The notes below the pieces were generated by a model. That model worked only from the letters and a program-made list of their open reading frames with translations, ran no database searches and had not been told where the DNA came from. Positions 36,358 to 45,440 of a stretch of DNA of 64,000 bases are shown one piece after another. Both the position numbers and the translations under genes were made by a program. The DNA lies in assembly GCA_001603275.1 (NCBI GenBank), contig LUYM01000006.1, forward strand, positions 291,613-355,612. The letters run 5' to 3'. This DNA is from Actinomycetales bacterium Actino_02 (GTDB lineage: Bacteria; Actinomycetota; Actinomycetes; Propionibacteriales; Propionibacteriaceae). Position 1 is the stretch's first letter. Each line of letters starts with the position of its first letter.

Positions 36358-37767
36358 CTACTTCGCCTCGACGACCCCGTGCCGCGGATGGGACGCGTAG
36401 TAGTCGCCGCTGTACTGGTAGCCGTAGCGAACCGCTCCGGAGCCGCTGGTCGGCACCCGGTTGAGCACGATACCCAAGGTCTTGGCCTTGGCCTTCTCCA
36501 TCAGGTCGAGGGCGGCGTCGAGCTGGTCGAAGGTGGTCCTTCCGGTGCTCACCACCAGCAGCGCCCCGTCGGCGCGAGTGCTCAGCACGGCGGCATCGGT
36601 GACCGGCAGCACCGGCGGGGAGTCGATGATCACCAGCGCCTGCTGGCTCAGGTGGGCGATGAGTTGCCGCATCCGCTCCGAGCCGAGGATCTCCGACGGG
36701 TTGGGCGGCACCGGCCCGGCGGCAAGCACCGACAGCGGATAGTCGGGGCTGACCGGCTGCAGCACGTCCTCCACCCGAGCCCGGCCGGCCAGCACGTCGG
36801 ACAGGCCGGCGTCGTTGGGCAGGTTGAACAGCGTGGCCACCATCGGACGCCGCAGGTCCCCGTCGATCAGCACCACCGGACGGTCCGAGGCCGCGATGGT
36901 CATGGCCAGGTTGGCCGCGGTGAACGACTTGCCGTCGCCCGGCAGCGGGCTGGTCACCACGATGGCCTGCGGCGGGTCGTCCACGCTCATGTACTGCAGA
37001 TTGGTCCGCAGCCCGCGCAGTGCCTCGCCGACCGCGGCCAGCTTCGTGTGTGCCCGGACGTCATCGCTGGCCAGGACGGTCGGGCTCTTGACCAGTGCAG
37101 GCTCCAGCGGCAGCGCCCCGACCACGGCGACGCCGGTGACCCGCTCCACCTGTTCGGCCGAGCGGATGTGCTGGTCGACCCGATCCCGGATCACCGCATA
37201 GGCGAAGCCGAGCAGCAGCCCGATCAGGGCGCCGAGGGCCAGGTTGAGCCGGATGTTCGGCGAGCTGGGCGCAGTGGGCAGCCGGGCCGAGTCGCCGGGG
37301 ATCACGGTGACCGGCGGCGTCTTTCCGTCCGCGCCTTCGATCTGTTCGATCTGGGCGATGATGCCGCGGATCCAGGCCTGGGCCAGGTCGCGGGCGGCTT
37401 CGGGGGTGGCCGCGGACGCGCTGACCTGGATGATGACGGTGTTGGTGGGGTTGCTGACGCTGACCTGCTTGACCAGTTCCTCCGGGGTGGTGCTGAGCTT
37501 CAGGTCGGTGATCGCGTACTCGGCCACGGCCCGCCAGGTGCCGATGTCGAGGTAGGACTTCACCTTCGACTGGGCCAGCTGGTCGCCGACCATGGACGTG
37601 CCCAGGTCGGTGGCGCCTTGGGCGGCGACGTAGCCGCTGGCCTCGGCGGTGTAGATCTTGGGCTGGAGGAGGCTCCAGCCTCCCGCGACAGCCACGCCGA
37701 GCAGGAACAGCCCCAGCACCCCTGCCCAGTAACTGCGCAGTAGGCGCACGTAGTCCCTGAGTTCCAC
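36358..37767 (-). CDS. Wzz-type polysaccharide co-polymerase fused to BY-kinase
   Basis: 469 residues from GTG 37767, with GGGGGG about 8 nt upstream (a TTG 21 nt earlier is also in frame). Two membrane helices (about 12-32 and 175-195) flank a Wzz-like extracytoplasmic loop. The cytoplasmic part is a bacterial tyrosine kinase: Walker A SPLPGDGKS (273-281), Walker A' VLIDGDLRRP (299-308), Walker B LVIIDSPP (378-385) and a C-terminal tyrosine cluster YGYQYSGDYY with five tyrosines (448-457). Such proteins control chain length and export of surface polysaccharide by cycles of autophosphorylation. It is transcribed towards the PqqD-like operon. The rest of the polysaccharide genes are 18 kb away. 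Confidence 0.9.
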   Translation of the reverse strand: MELRDYVRLLRSYWAGVLGLFLLGVAVAGGWSLLQPKIYTAEASGYVAAQGATDLGTSMVGDQLAQSKVKSYLDIGTWRAVAEYAITDLKLSTTPEELVKQVSVSNPTNTVIIQVSASAATPEAARDLAQAWIRGIIAQIEQIEGADGKTPPVTVIPGDSARLPTAPSSPNIRLNLALGALIGLLLGFAYAVIRDRVDQHIRSAEQVERVTGVAVVGALPLEPALVKSPTVLASDDVRAHTKLAAVGEALRGLRTNLQYMSVDDPPQAIVVTSPLPGDGKSFTAANLAMTIAASDRPVVLIDGDLRRPMVATLFNLPNDAGLSDVLAGRARVEDVLQPVSPDYPLSVLAAGPVPPNPSEILGSERMRQLIAHLSQQALVIIDSPPVLPVTDAAVLSTRADGALLVVSTGRTTFDQLDAALDLMEKAKAKTLGIVLNRVPTSGSGAVRYGYQYSGDYYASHPRHGVVEAK

Positions 37768-38011
37768 CCGTGAATCCCCCCGATTCAACGCCCCCCGGCG
37801 TATCGCTGATCGTATCGAGCCTGGTGGGCGCGCGCTGCCGGTTTCTTCACCCGCTTCGCCGAGCCGGTCGGACGAGTCCGCGCCACCCGCGCCGGTGCGT
37901 CCCCCTTATGGGGGACCTGCATCCCAGCTAGGCTTGCCGCCACACTGGTCGGCGGTGGGCTGCCCAGTGGAGGCCGTTTCGGCGGTCTCATCGGGATCGG
38001 GGGGTCCGAAG

Positions 38012-38743
38012 ATGGAGCCTTTGTCTGGTTTGGCGGAACCGGGCGAACACAAGCTCAGCAGGCGGACGGTAGTGGCCGGCATCGCCTGGTCAGTGCCGGT
38101 GATTGCCGTAGCCACAGCCACGCCGGCGTTCGCGGCGTCCCAGGGGTTGGGGCCGGTGACGGTGCTGCCGACCACCTATTCGCGGACCGGCGGCACCTTG
38201 ACTCAGTCGACCTACACCGGTTTCCTGCCGACGAGTTCGGCGGCCAATCATGCGCGGGCCAGCTACCTCACCGGATCGCCGGCGGCCGACTCGTTCACGT
38301 CCGGCTCGGACACCAACGGCAGCGCCGCGACGGTGACGGCCTTGTACACCTTCGATGGGGTGAAGGGTGCCAAGTACTCGATCAGCCTGAAGGTGCTGAC
38401 CCAGTACGGCACCTACAACAACTCGACGAACTACTCCGAGCGGCAGAGCGTGGATGCCTCCGTGGTCCAGAACGGGTCGAGCTCGAAACTGGCCAAGGTG
38501 AGCGTCTCGCACTCCAACACCTGCACCCGGTCGAACACGACCATGACCAATGCCGGCTACACGCTGCAGACCCCGTCCCAAGGGACGAAGAGCTACACGA
38601 TCACTTACACGGCACCGGCCACCGGACCGGTGACTGTGCAGTGCGTGTTCACCCTGGACGCCCGCTACTCCAGTTTCCTGCTGCGCAACTACGTCAACGA
38701 CGACATCTGGGTCTCGGCCCCGACGGTGACTCGGATCAGCTGA
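38012..38743 (+). CDS. Twin-arginine-leader secreted protein
   Basis: 243 residues from ATG 38012, preceded by GGGGGG. The leader LSRRTVVAGIAWSVP and the end TATPAFA-AS are almost the same as in the protein at 33914. The mature 195 residues are Ser/Thr/Asn/Tyr-rich and predicted to be all beta (GAKYSISLKVLTQYGTYNN, KSYTITYTAP, VQCVFTLDARYSSF), with two cysteines that could pair (NTCTRS and VQCVF). No domain family was recognised. It is divergent from the Wzz/BY-kinase gene. A 60-bp fragment of a paralogous gene is found at 50436. Confidence 0.65.
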   Translation: MEPLSGLAEPGEHKLSRRTVVAGIAWSVPVIAVATATPAFAASQGLGPVTVLPTTYSRTGGTLTQSTYTGFLPTSSAANHARASYLTGSPAADSFTSGSDTNGSAATVTALYTFDGVKGAKYSISLKVLTQYGTYNNSTNYSERQSVDASVVQNGSSSKLAKVSVSHSNTCTRSNTTMTNAGYTLQTPSQGTKSYTITYTAPATGPVTVQCVFTLDARYSSFLLRNYVNDDIWVSAPTVTRIS

Positions 38744-38774
38744 GCGCGTCGGGAGGAGCACTGGACGGGTCCGC

Positions 38775-39695
38775 TCAGGCGTCGTCCATCTGCCGCAGCG
38801 ACCCGGGCCCGGCGAGCCGGTGTGTGGCGGCATACGTCCGCCGGATCGCGTTCATCGACTGCTCGAAGTTCGCCTTGGCCACTCCGATGAACAGGCAGTC
38901 GACGACCATCAGCTGGGCGATCCGGCTGCCGAGGGCACCGGAGCGGAAGCCGGTCTCGCGGGCTGCCGTGGCCAGCACCACATCGGCGTGGGCGGTCAGC
39001 GGCGAGCGGGTGTGGTTGGTGATGGCGATGGTGGCCGCGCCGCAGCTGCGGGCCAGGGCGAGGAACTCGACGGTGTCGGAGGTGGCGCCGCCGTGGGAGA
39101 TGGCGATGGCCACGCCCCGCTCGTTGAGGGTGGCTGCGGACGTCCACGCCGAATGCGTACTGGTCCAGTTGAGGGCGGCGTGGCCGATCCGGATCAGCTT
39201 CTGCTGCAGGTCGTCGCCGACGAACGAGCTGGCCCCGACCCCGAAGATGTCCACCCGATCCGCGGCCGACACGACCTCGACGGCCTGCTGCAGTGCCTCG
39301 ATCTCGAGGGTCTTGGCGGTGTCGGCGATCGACATGGTCTCGGCCAGGGAGACCTTGGCCACGACGTCGGCCAGGGTGTCGTTCTGGTCGATGTCGCCGG
39401 ACGCCTCGGGCAGTCCGGCGGTCTCGATCGACTCCCGGGTCACCTCGCGCAGGACGTCCATCCGCAGATCGCGGAAGTGCTGGTAGCCCAGGGTGCGGCA
39501 GAACCGGATCACCGAGGTGGTCGAGGTGGAGCAGCGGTCGGCGACTTCGTGGATCGACAGTTCCGCGGCCGCGGCCGGGTCGGCGATGAACAGCTCGGCG
39601 ATCCGGCGCTCGCTGGGTCGCAGCTCGGGCATGATGGCTCGGATGTTCACAAGCGCGTGCTGGCCAACCGGGGTCCATGGGACGGGGTGGGGCAT
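38775..39695 (-). CDS. MurR/RpiR-family regulator of the muropeptide operon
   Basis: 306 residues from ATG 39695, with AGGAG upstream. Residues 1-80 are the RpiR helix-turn-helix (LRPSERRIAELFIADP, TSTTSVIRFCRTLGYQHFRDLR). Residues about 125-270 are a SIS sugar-isomerase domain (VDIFGVGASSFVGDDLQQKL, GVAIAISHGGATSDTVE) for binding a phosphosugar. It is divergent from an operon with murQ and anmK, so N-acetylmuramate 6-phosphate is the likely effector. Palindromic sequences in the shared promoter region (39743-39772) are candidate operators. Confidence 0.88.
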   Translation of the reverse strand: MPHPVPWTPVGQHALVNIRAIMPELRPSERRIAELFIADPAAAAELSIHEVADRCSTSTTSVIRFCRTLGYQHFRDLRMDVLREVTRESIETAGLPEASGDIDQNDTLADVVAKVSLAETMSIADTAKTLEIEALQQAVEVVSAADRVDIFGVGASSFVGDDLQQKLIRIGHAALNWTSTHSAWTSAATLNERGVAIAISHGGATSDTVEFLALARSCGAATIAITNHTRSPLTAHADVVLATAARETGFRSGALGSRIAQLMVVDCLFIGVAKANFEQSMNAIRRTYAATHRLAGPGSLRQMDDA

Positions 39696-39732
39696 GTCGA
39701 CTCCTGGTCGTGGTCGGTGCTGCGAGGGACCT

Positions 39733-39772
39733 CGTTGCAATTGTGTAACGAGTCTAAGGAAGATAGTTACAC
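39733..39772. promoter_or_regulatory. Candidate MurR/RpiR operator region
   Basis: GTGTAAC (39743-39749) and GTTACAC (39766-39772) form a perfect interrupted palindrome. CGTTGCAATTGTGTAACG (39733-39750) is a further imperfect palindrome. They sit between the divergent regulator and transporter genes. Confidence 0.5.
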
Positions 39773-39863
39773 GTGGACAGCCTTCTGTGTACTTTTGTGA
39801 CGTCAACCACCGAGTGCCCTATCCGGCTCCACTTCAGGGCACCTTGCATTGAGGAGTATGCCC

Positions 39864-41441
39864 ATGATTCTTGGCAGCCACGCACGGCGTGGATTGACCG
39901 CATCAGCCGGTGTGGCGTTGGCATTTGCCCTCGTCCTCTCCGGCTGCTCGACGGCACCGACGCCGTCGGGATCGGCCTCCGCGTCCGGATCCGCCTCCGC
40001 ACCTGCAGCCGCGGGAGGGACGTTGGTCGTTGGCGTGACCAGCGATCCCGACACGCTGTTCCCCTGGAAGGCCACCCAGTTCCAGGCCGTGAACGTCCTC
40101 CAGACCATCTACGGCACGCTCACCGAGTTCGACAAGGATCTCAACGTCGTTCCCGGCCTGGCCGAGTCCTGGGACACCTCCAGCGACGGCCTCACCGTCA
40201 CCCTGCACCTGCGCAAGGGCGTCACCTTCGATGACGGCAGCGCCTTCGACTCTGCCGATGTGAAGTTCTCCCTGGACAAGATCAAGGAAGAGGCCACCGC
40301 AGCGGTCGCAGCCGCGTCCCTGGCTTCGGTGAAGAGCGTTGACGCCACCGACGCCAACACGGTCACCCTGCACCTGACCACCGCGGACGCCGGCCTGATG
40401 GCCAACCTGGCTTCGGTGAACCTGGCCATGCTCTCCTCCGACGACACCGAGGCGAAGCTGAGCACCGCCCCGAATGGCACCGGCCCGTTCAAGTTCGCCG
40501 AGCGCAAGGCGAGCCAGTCGCTCACCTTGGCCCGCAACGACGCCTACTGGGGCGACAAGGCCAAGCTCGACGGCATCGAGTTCCGGGTGATCCCCGACGA
40601 GTCCTCGATCGTCTCGGCCATGCAGTCCGGCAACGTCCAGTTCGCCGTCTTCGACGATCCGCTGGTGTCGCAGACCGCAACCGCGGCCGGCCTCACCGTC
40701 GCCAAGACCCCGCAGCTGAGCTACCACGTCCTGCAGCTGAACGCCCGCAAGGGTCCGCTCACCGACGTGAACGTCCGGCTGGCCATGCAGTGCGCCATCG
40801 ATCGCCAGCAGGTGCTCGACACCGCCGCCCAGGGCGAGGGTGAAGTCACCGGCCCGATCACGTCCCCGGCGTTCCGCTCCGATCCCAACTCGCGGCCCTG
40901 CCCGACCCGGGATCTGGCCAAGGCTGCCGAATACCTGGCCAAGGCCGGCAAGTCGGACGGCGTCACGGTGAAGGCCATCGTGTCCCAGGGTGAGTACTCG
41001 ACCTCGGTCAACGAGGCACAGAGCCTGAAGGCCCAGCTCGCTGAGGCCAAGATCACCCTCGACCTGGACGTCCTGGAATCGGGCGCCTACGTCGACAAGT
41101 GGATCGCAGCCGACTTCGAGGCGGCCGTCGCCCTCAACGGTGGACGTCCGGACCCCGACGGCTCCTACAGCCGGTACTTCACCAGCACCGGCAACCTGAA
41201 CAAGGTCGCTGGCTACTCCTCGCCGGAGCTGGACAAGCTCTTCGCCGAGGGTCGTCAGACCTCCGACCTGGCCAAGCGCAAGGAGATCTACACCCAGATC
41301 TCCAACAACCTCGAGGACAATGCGGCGTGGATCTGGATGTTCACCAGCTACACCTACACCGCGACCACCTCGAAGGTCGCCGGATTCACGCCGATGGCCA
41401 ATAGCTCGCTGCAGTACCTGCGCGAGACCACGCTGGGCTGA
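39864..41441 (+). CDS. Peptide/muropeptide-type ABC substrate-binding lipoprotein
   Basis: 525 residues from ATG 39864, with GAGGAG at 7-nt spacing (an earlier ATG at 39858 is too close to it). The signal peptide ends in LSGC with C28 as lipidated residue. The mature protein is an SBP_bac_5 (family 5) binding protein: GGTLVVGVTSDPDTLFPW, VVPGLAESWDTSSDGLTVTLHLRKGVTF (core PGLAESW) and NGTGPFKF. This family binds oligopeptides, but also murein peptides. The operon suggests anhydro-muropeptide or MurNAc-peptide uptake. A strong hairpin follows. Confidence 0.88.
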   Translation: MILGSHARRGLTASAGVALAFALVLSGCSTAPTPSGSASASGSASAPAAAGGTLVVGVTSDPDTLFPWKATQFQAVNVLQTIYGTLTEFDKDLNVVPGLAESWDTSSDGLTVTLHLRKGVTFDDGSAFDSADVKFSLDKIKEEATAAVAAASLASVKSVDATDANTVTLHLTTADAGLMANLASVNLAMLSSDDTEAKLSTAPNGTGPFKFAERKASQSLTLARNDAYWGDKAKLDGIEFRVIPDESSIVSAMQSGNVQFAVFDDPLVSQTATAAGLTVAKTPQLSYHVLQLNARKGPLTDVNVRLAMQCAIDRQQVLDTAAQGEGEVTGPITSPAFRSDPNSRPCPTRDLAKAAEYLAKAGKSDGVTVKAIVSQGEYSTSVNEAQSLKAQLAEAKITLDLDVLESGAYVDKWIAADFEAAVALNGGRPDPDGSYSRYFTSTGNLNKVAGYSSPELDKLFAEGRQTSDLAKRKEIYTQISNNLEDNAAWIWMFTSYTYTATTSKVAGFTPMANSSLQYLRETTLG

Positions 41442-41447
41442 GTTCAT

Positions 41448-41482
41448 CGGTGGGGTGGGCCGATTCCTGGCCCACCCCACCG
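41448..41482 (+). other. Intercistronic hairpin after the binding-protein gene
   Basis: CGGTGGGGTGGGCC (41448-41461) pairs perfectly with GGCCCACCCCACCG (41469-41482) around a 7-nt loop, without a T tract. Its position suggests mRNA protection that gives more binding protein than permease. Confidence 0.75.
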
Positions 41483-41495
41483 GGACACTTGCACT

Positions 41496-42473
41496 ATGAC
41501 TGCCGTCAGAGCCATTGCCGCGCACCCGATTCTTCGTCGGGTCCTGTCCGCCCTCGGAACCCTGTTCGGGGTGGCGGTCTTCGTCTTCGTGATGCTGCGT
41601 GCCATTCCGGGCAACCAGATCACCGCCGGGTTGGGTACCGAAGCCGCTGCGCTGACCCCGTCCCAGCGGGCCGCCCTCGAGGCCTACTACGGCCTGGACA
41701 AACCCCTGGTCGTGCAGTTCTTCAGCTGGCTCGGCAACATCTTCACCGGCAACCTCGGCTTCTCGTCCCGGGCGCAGGTGAGCGTCGTCGATCTCACCGC
41801 ACAGTCGCTTCCGGTGACTCTCGAACTGGCGGTCTTCTCGATCGTCCTGGCTCTGCTGATCGGCATCCCGCTGGGCATGCTGTCGGCCTCCAAGCCGGAT
41901 TCGCCCCGGGACGCCTTCGGTCAGACCGTCGGCCTGCTGGGCCTGTCGATCCCGGCCTTCCTGCTGGCCACCGCCCTGTTGGCGATTCTGTCGGCCACCA
42001 TCAGGTTCAACCCGAACGGCGAGGCTTTCGCCCACCTGACCGAGAATCCGCTGCTGAATCTGCAGCAGATGCTGCTGCCCTCGCTGGTGCTCGGCTTCGG
42101 GATCGCCGCCCCGATCATGCGGACGACCCGGACGGCCGTCCTCGAGGTGCGCGGCAATGACTTCATCCGGACGGCCCGAGCCAAGGGCGTCGGCCCGCGG
42201 CGGCTGCAGTTCCGGCACGTCCTGGGCAACGCCCTGGTGCCGATCGTGACCATGACCGGCCTCCAGTTCGGCTACCTGCTGGGCGGCGCGGTGGTGGTCG
42301 AACAGATCTTCTCCCTGCCCGGCATCGGACGGCAGGTGCTGCTCGGCATCCAGCAGAAGGAGTACGCGGTCGTGCAGAGCACGGTGCTGCTGATCGCGCT
42401 GGCCTTCGTGATCGTGAACCTGCTCACCGACCTTCTCTACCGGATCATCGACCCGAGGGTGCGTGCCGAATGA
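41496..42473 (+). CDS. ABC permease, DppB type
   Basis: 325 residues with about six membrane helices. The start (FGVAVFVFVMLRAIPGN) and the cytoplasmic EAA-like loop (LRTARAKGVGPRRLQFRHVLGNAL, core RAKGVGPRRL) are typical of dipeptide/oligopeptide permeases DppB/OppB. The final four residues overlap the ATG of the second permease (ATGA). It forms half of the membrane channel for the muropeptide importer. Confidence 0.9.
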   Translation: MTAVRAIAAHPILRRVLSALGTLFGVAVFVFVMLRAIPGNQITAGLGTEAAALTPSQRAALEAYYGLDKPLVVQFFSWLGNIFTGNLGFSSRAQVSVVDLTAQSLPVTLELAVFSIVLALLIGIPLGMLSASKPDSPRDAFGQTVGLLGLSIPAFLLATALLAILSATIRFNPNGEAFAHLTENPLLNLQQMLLPSLVLGFGIAAPIMRTTRTAVLEVRGNDFIRTARAKGVGPRRLQFRHVLGNALVPIVTMTGLQFGYLLGGAVVVEQIFSLPGIGRQVLLGIQQKEYAVVQSTVLLIALAFVIVNLLTDLLYRIIDPRVRAE

Positions 42474-43357
42474 GCGACATCACAGGTTCCGCGCCCGCCG
42501 CCCTGGCTCAGGGACGCGCCGGCGAACGACTCCGTCTGCTGCTGCATAGCCGCAGCGGCATGGCCGGCCTGGTCGTGGTCGGGCTGCTGGCCGTCCTCTG
42601 CCTGGCCGCGGCCTTCGGCCTGCTGCCCTACGACCCGCTGGCCCAGACGCCGGCGCTGCGGCTGCGTCCGCCCTCGGCCGCGCACTGGTTCGGCACCGAC
42701 CAGTTCGGCCGCGACGTGTTCTCCCGGGTGGCCGCCGGGGTGGCCAACTCGGCACTGATCGCCCTGGTGGCAGTGGCTTTCGCGACGATCGTGGGCACCT
42801 TGTCCGGGGTGGTGGCCGGCTTCTACCGGGGCGCCCCCGACGCGGTGGTCAGCGGCGTGACCAACGTCTTGTTCGCCTTCCCGCCGCTGCTGCTGGCCCT
42901 GTCGCTGGCCTCGGTGCTGGATCGCAGCTGGTTCACCATTGCGGTGGCCATCGCCATCGTCTACGTCCCGATCTTCATCCGGGTCACCCGGGGCCCGGTG
43001 CTGTCGCTGCGCGAGATCGACTATGTGAAGGCGGCCACCAGCACCGGCCAGAGCCGGGCGGCCATCATGTTCCGCCACGTGCTGCCGAACATCACTTCGA
43101 TCGTCATCGTCCAGGTGACGCTGTCGCTGTCCTGGGCGGTGCTCACCGAGGCCTCACTGAGCTTCCTGGGGCTGGGTGCGCCGCCGCCAGCGCCGTCGCT
43201 CGGCTCGATGATCTACGAGGCCCGCACGTTGGTCTACATCGCTCCCTGGACGATGGCCGCCCCCGGCATCGTCATCGTGCTCTTCGTGGTCGGGCTCAAC
43301 CTGCTCGGCGATGGCCTGCGCGATTCTCTCGACCCCAGAAACAGAGGAACCAAATGA
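42470..43357 (+). CDS. ABC permease, DppC type
   Basis: 295 residues with an N-terminal cytoplasmic tail of about 30, six helices, and the DppC/OppC blocks HWFGTDQFGRDVFSRV and SLSFLGLGAPPPAPSLG. It overlaps the DppB-type gene by 4 nt and the murQ gene by 4 nt, so the importer and the cytoplasmic recycling enzyme are strictly co-expressed. Confidence 0.9.
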   Translation: MSDITGSAPAALAQGRAGERLRLLLHSRSGMAGLVVVGLLAVLCLAAAFGLLPYDPLAQTPALRLRPPSAAHWFGTDQFGRDVFSRVAAGVANSALIALVAVAFATIVGTLSGVVAGFYRGAPDAVVSGVTNVLFAFPPLLLALSLASVLDRSWFTIAVAIAIVYVPIFIRVTRGPVLSLREIDYVKAATSTGQSRAAIMFRHVLPNITSIVIVQVTLSLSWAVLTEASLSFLGLGAPPPAPSLGSMIYEARTLVYIAPWTMAAPGIVIVLFVVGLNLLGDGLRDSLDPRNRGTK

Positions 43358-44265
43358 CAAGCCTCGACGAGGAACTGGCCGATCTGGTCACCGAGTCGGT
43401 CAACCCCGCCTACGCCTTGCTGGACACCATGTCGGTGGCCGAGTTGACCGAGGTGATGAACCAGGCGGACGCGACGGTGGCGCCGGCGGTCCGGGCGGCG
43501 CTGCCGTCCATCGCCGCGGCGATCGAGGCTGCCGCCGAGCGGATGCAGGCCGGCGGACGACTGGTCTATGTCGGCGCCGGGACGGCCGGACGGATCGGCG
43601 TGGTCGACGCGTCCGAATGCCCGCCGACGTTCAGCACTCCGCCCGAGCAGGTCTTCGCGATCATGGCCGGCGGCCCGAATGCCATCGTCAACCCGATCGA
43701 GGGTGCCGAGGACGACGCCGAAGCCGGTGCCCAGGCCGTCTCCGAGGCCGCGATCGGCCCGCTGGACACCGTGGTGGGCATCGCCTCCAGCGGTCGCACC
43801 CCGTATGTGATCGGGGCCATCGAGCGGGCTCGCCAACTCGGTGCACTCACCGTCGGGCTGTCCTGCAATACCGGCACCCGGCTCAGTGCGTCCGCCGAAC
43901 GGGCCATCGAGATCGAGCTGGGGCCCGAAGTGGTCTCCGGCTCCACCCGGCTGAAGGCCGGCACCGCGCAGAAGATGGTGCTGAACATGTTCTCCACCAT
44001 CGTGATGGTCCGGCTCGGCAAGACCTACGGGAACCTGATGGTCGACCTCAAAGCGACCAACCACAAGCTGCGCGAGCGGGCGATCCGGATGGTCGAACTG
44101 ATCGCGGAGGTGCCACGAGAGGTGGCCTCGGACGCCCTGGCCGCCGTCGATTTCGACGTGAAGCTGGCCAGTCTGATGCTGATCGCGGCCACCGACCGGG
44201 CCACGGCCGAGGCCCGGCTGCAGACGGCCGGCGGCCGGCTGCGAACCGCCTTGGAGGTGTCGTGA
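43354..44265 (+). CDS. murQ: N-acetylmuramic acid 6-phosphate etherase
   Basis: 303 residues, standard length. SIS fold with GGRLVYVGAGTAGRIGVVDASECPPTF (core GAGTAGRIGV) containing the catalytic Glu in DASECPPTF, SSGRTPYVIGA, and KAGTAQKMVLNMFST, the family signatures. MurQ cleaves the lactyl ether of MurNAc 6-phosphate to GlcNAc 6-phosphate and D-lactate in the cytoplasm. It overlaps the permease gene upstream and the AnmK gene downstream. Confidence 0.95.
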   Translation: MTSLDEELADLVTESVNPAYALLDTMSVAELTEVMNQADATVAPAVRAALPSIAAAIEAAAERMQAGGRLVYVGAGTAGRIGVVDASECPPTFSTPPEQVFAIMAGGPNAIVNPIEGAEDDAEAGAQAVSEAAIGPLDTVVGIASSGRTPYVIGAIERARQLGALTVGLSCNTGTRLSASAERAIEIELGPEVVSGSTRLKAGTAQKMVLNMFSTIVMVRLGKTYGNLMVDLKATNHKLRERAIRMVELIAEVPREVASDALAAVDFDVKLASLMLIAATDRATAEARLQTAGGRLRTALEVS

Positions 44266-45440
44266 TGCGCGTTCTGGGAATGATCTCGGGCACCTCGCAC
44301 GACGGCATCGACGTGGCCACTGTCGAGTTCGAGGCCGTCAACGGCGAACTGACCGGACGGATCGTCCACGCCGGCTCGACGCCGTACCCGGCGCAGCTGC
44401 GCGCCGACCTGATCGCCATGCTGCCGCCGTCGGCCACCACGCTCGCCGAGGTCTGTGAACTCGACACCCGGATCGGCCAGGCCTTCGCCGACGCGGCGGC
44501 CACCGCGATCGGCGAGGGTGGCCCGGTGGACGCCATCTGTTCGCACGGCCAGACCGTCTATCACTGGGTGGAGGCCAACCAGGCACTCGGCACCCTGCAG
44601 ATCGGCCAGCCGGCCTGGATCGCCGAGCGCACCGGAGTGCCGGTGGTGGCCGACATCCGGGCCCGCGATCTGACCGTCGGCGGCCAGGGGGCTCCGCTGG
44701 CCTCCTTCATCGACTACCTGCTGCTGAAGGGGCGTCCGGGGATCTCCGGCGCGCTGAACCTGGGCGGCATCTCGAACATGACGGTGATCAGCGAGCGCGG
44801 GATCGCGGCCTGGGATATCGGCACGTCCAATGCCTTGGCTGACGCCGTGGTGGTGGCCCGCGGGCTGAACCCGCTGGGCTACGACGAGGACGCCGCGATC
44901 GCCCTCAGCGGCCAGGTGGACGAGATTCTGCTGGCCACGCTGCTGGCCGAGCCGTACTACCGGCTGACCCCGCCGAAGAGCACCGGCAAGGAGCTGTTCA
45001 ACCTCGATTACGTCGAGCAGGCACTGGCGGCGTCCGGTCGCAATCCGAGCGACGCCGACCTGCTGGCCACCCTGATCGAGCTGAGCGCCCGCACCGTGGC
45101 CGACGCGGTCCGCGAGGCCGGGGTCGGCTATCTGGCCGCGTCCGGTGGTGGCTGCCGCAATCCGCTGCTGATGCGCCGGCTGCGGGAGCTGCTGCCCGAG
45201 GTCGAGGTGGTGCTCACCGACGAGATCGGGCTGCCGGTCGATACCAAGGAAGCGGTCTTGATGGCCCTGATCGGCTGGTGCACGATGCACGGCCTGCCTG
45301 GCATCGCTCCGGGTGGGACGGGTGCCCGCACGCCCAGCATTCTGGGTGCCATCACGCCGGGCACCGGCCCGCTGGTGCTGCCCGAGCCGGTGGACCGGCT
45401 CGATTCGCTGCGGATGCTGGCGAGCGGCCCGGTTCGGTGA
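44265..45440 (+). CDS. anmK: Anhydro-N-acetylmuramic acid kinase
   Basis: 391 residues from ATG 44265, with GGAGG 7 nt upstream and one base overlapping the murQ stop. GMISGTSHDGIDVA is the diagnostic N-terminal ATP-binding motif, followed by ICSHGQTVYH, NLGGISNMT and WDIGTSNALAD. The kinase opens the 1,6-anhydro ring and phosphorylates it to MurNAc 6-phosphate, the substrate of MurQ. Its presence predicts that the imported compound is an anhydro-muropeptide or anhydro-MurNAc. Unusual in a Gram-positive lineage with a peptide ABC importer. Confidence 0.95.
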   Translation: MRVLGMISGTSHDGIDVATVEFEAVNGELTGRIVHAGSTPYPAQLRADLIAMLPPSATTLAEVCELDTRIGQAFADAAATAIGEGGPVDAICSHGQTVYHWVEANQALGTLQIGQPAWIAERTGVPVVADIRARDLTVGGQGAPLASFIDYLLLKGRPGISGALNLGGISNMTVISERGIAAWDIGTSNALADAVVVARGLNPLGYDEDAAIALSGQVDEILLATLLAEPYYRLTPPKSTGKELFNLDYVEQALAASGRNPSDADLLATLIELSARTVADAVREAGVGYLAASGGGCRNPLLMRRLRELLPEVEVVLTDEIGLPVDTKEAVLMALIGWCTMHGLPGIAPGGTGARTPSILGAITPGTGPLVLPEPVDRLDSLRMLASGPVR

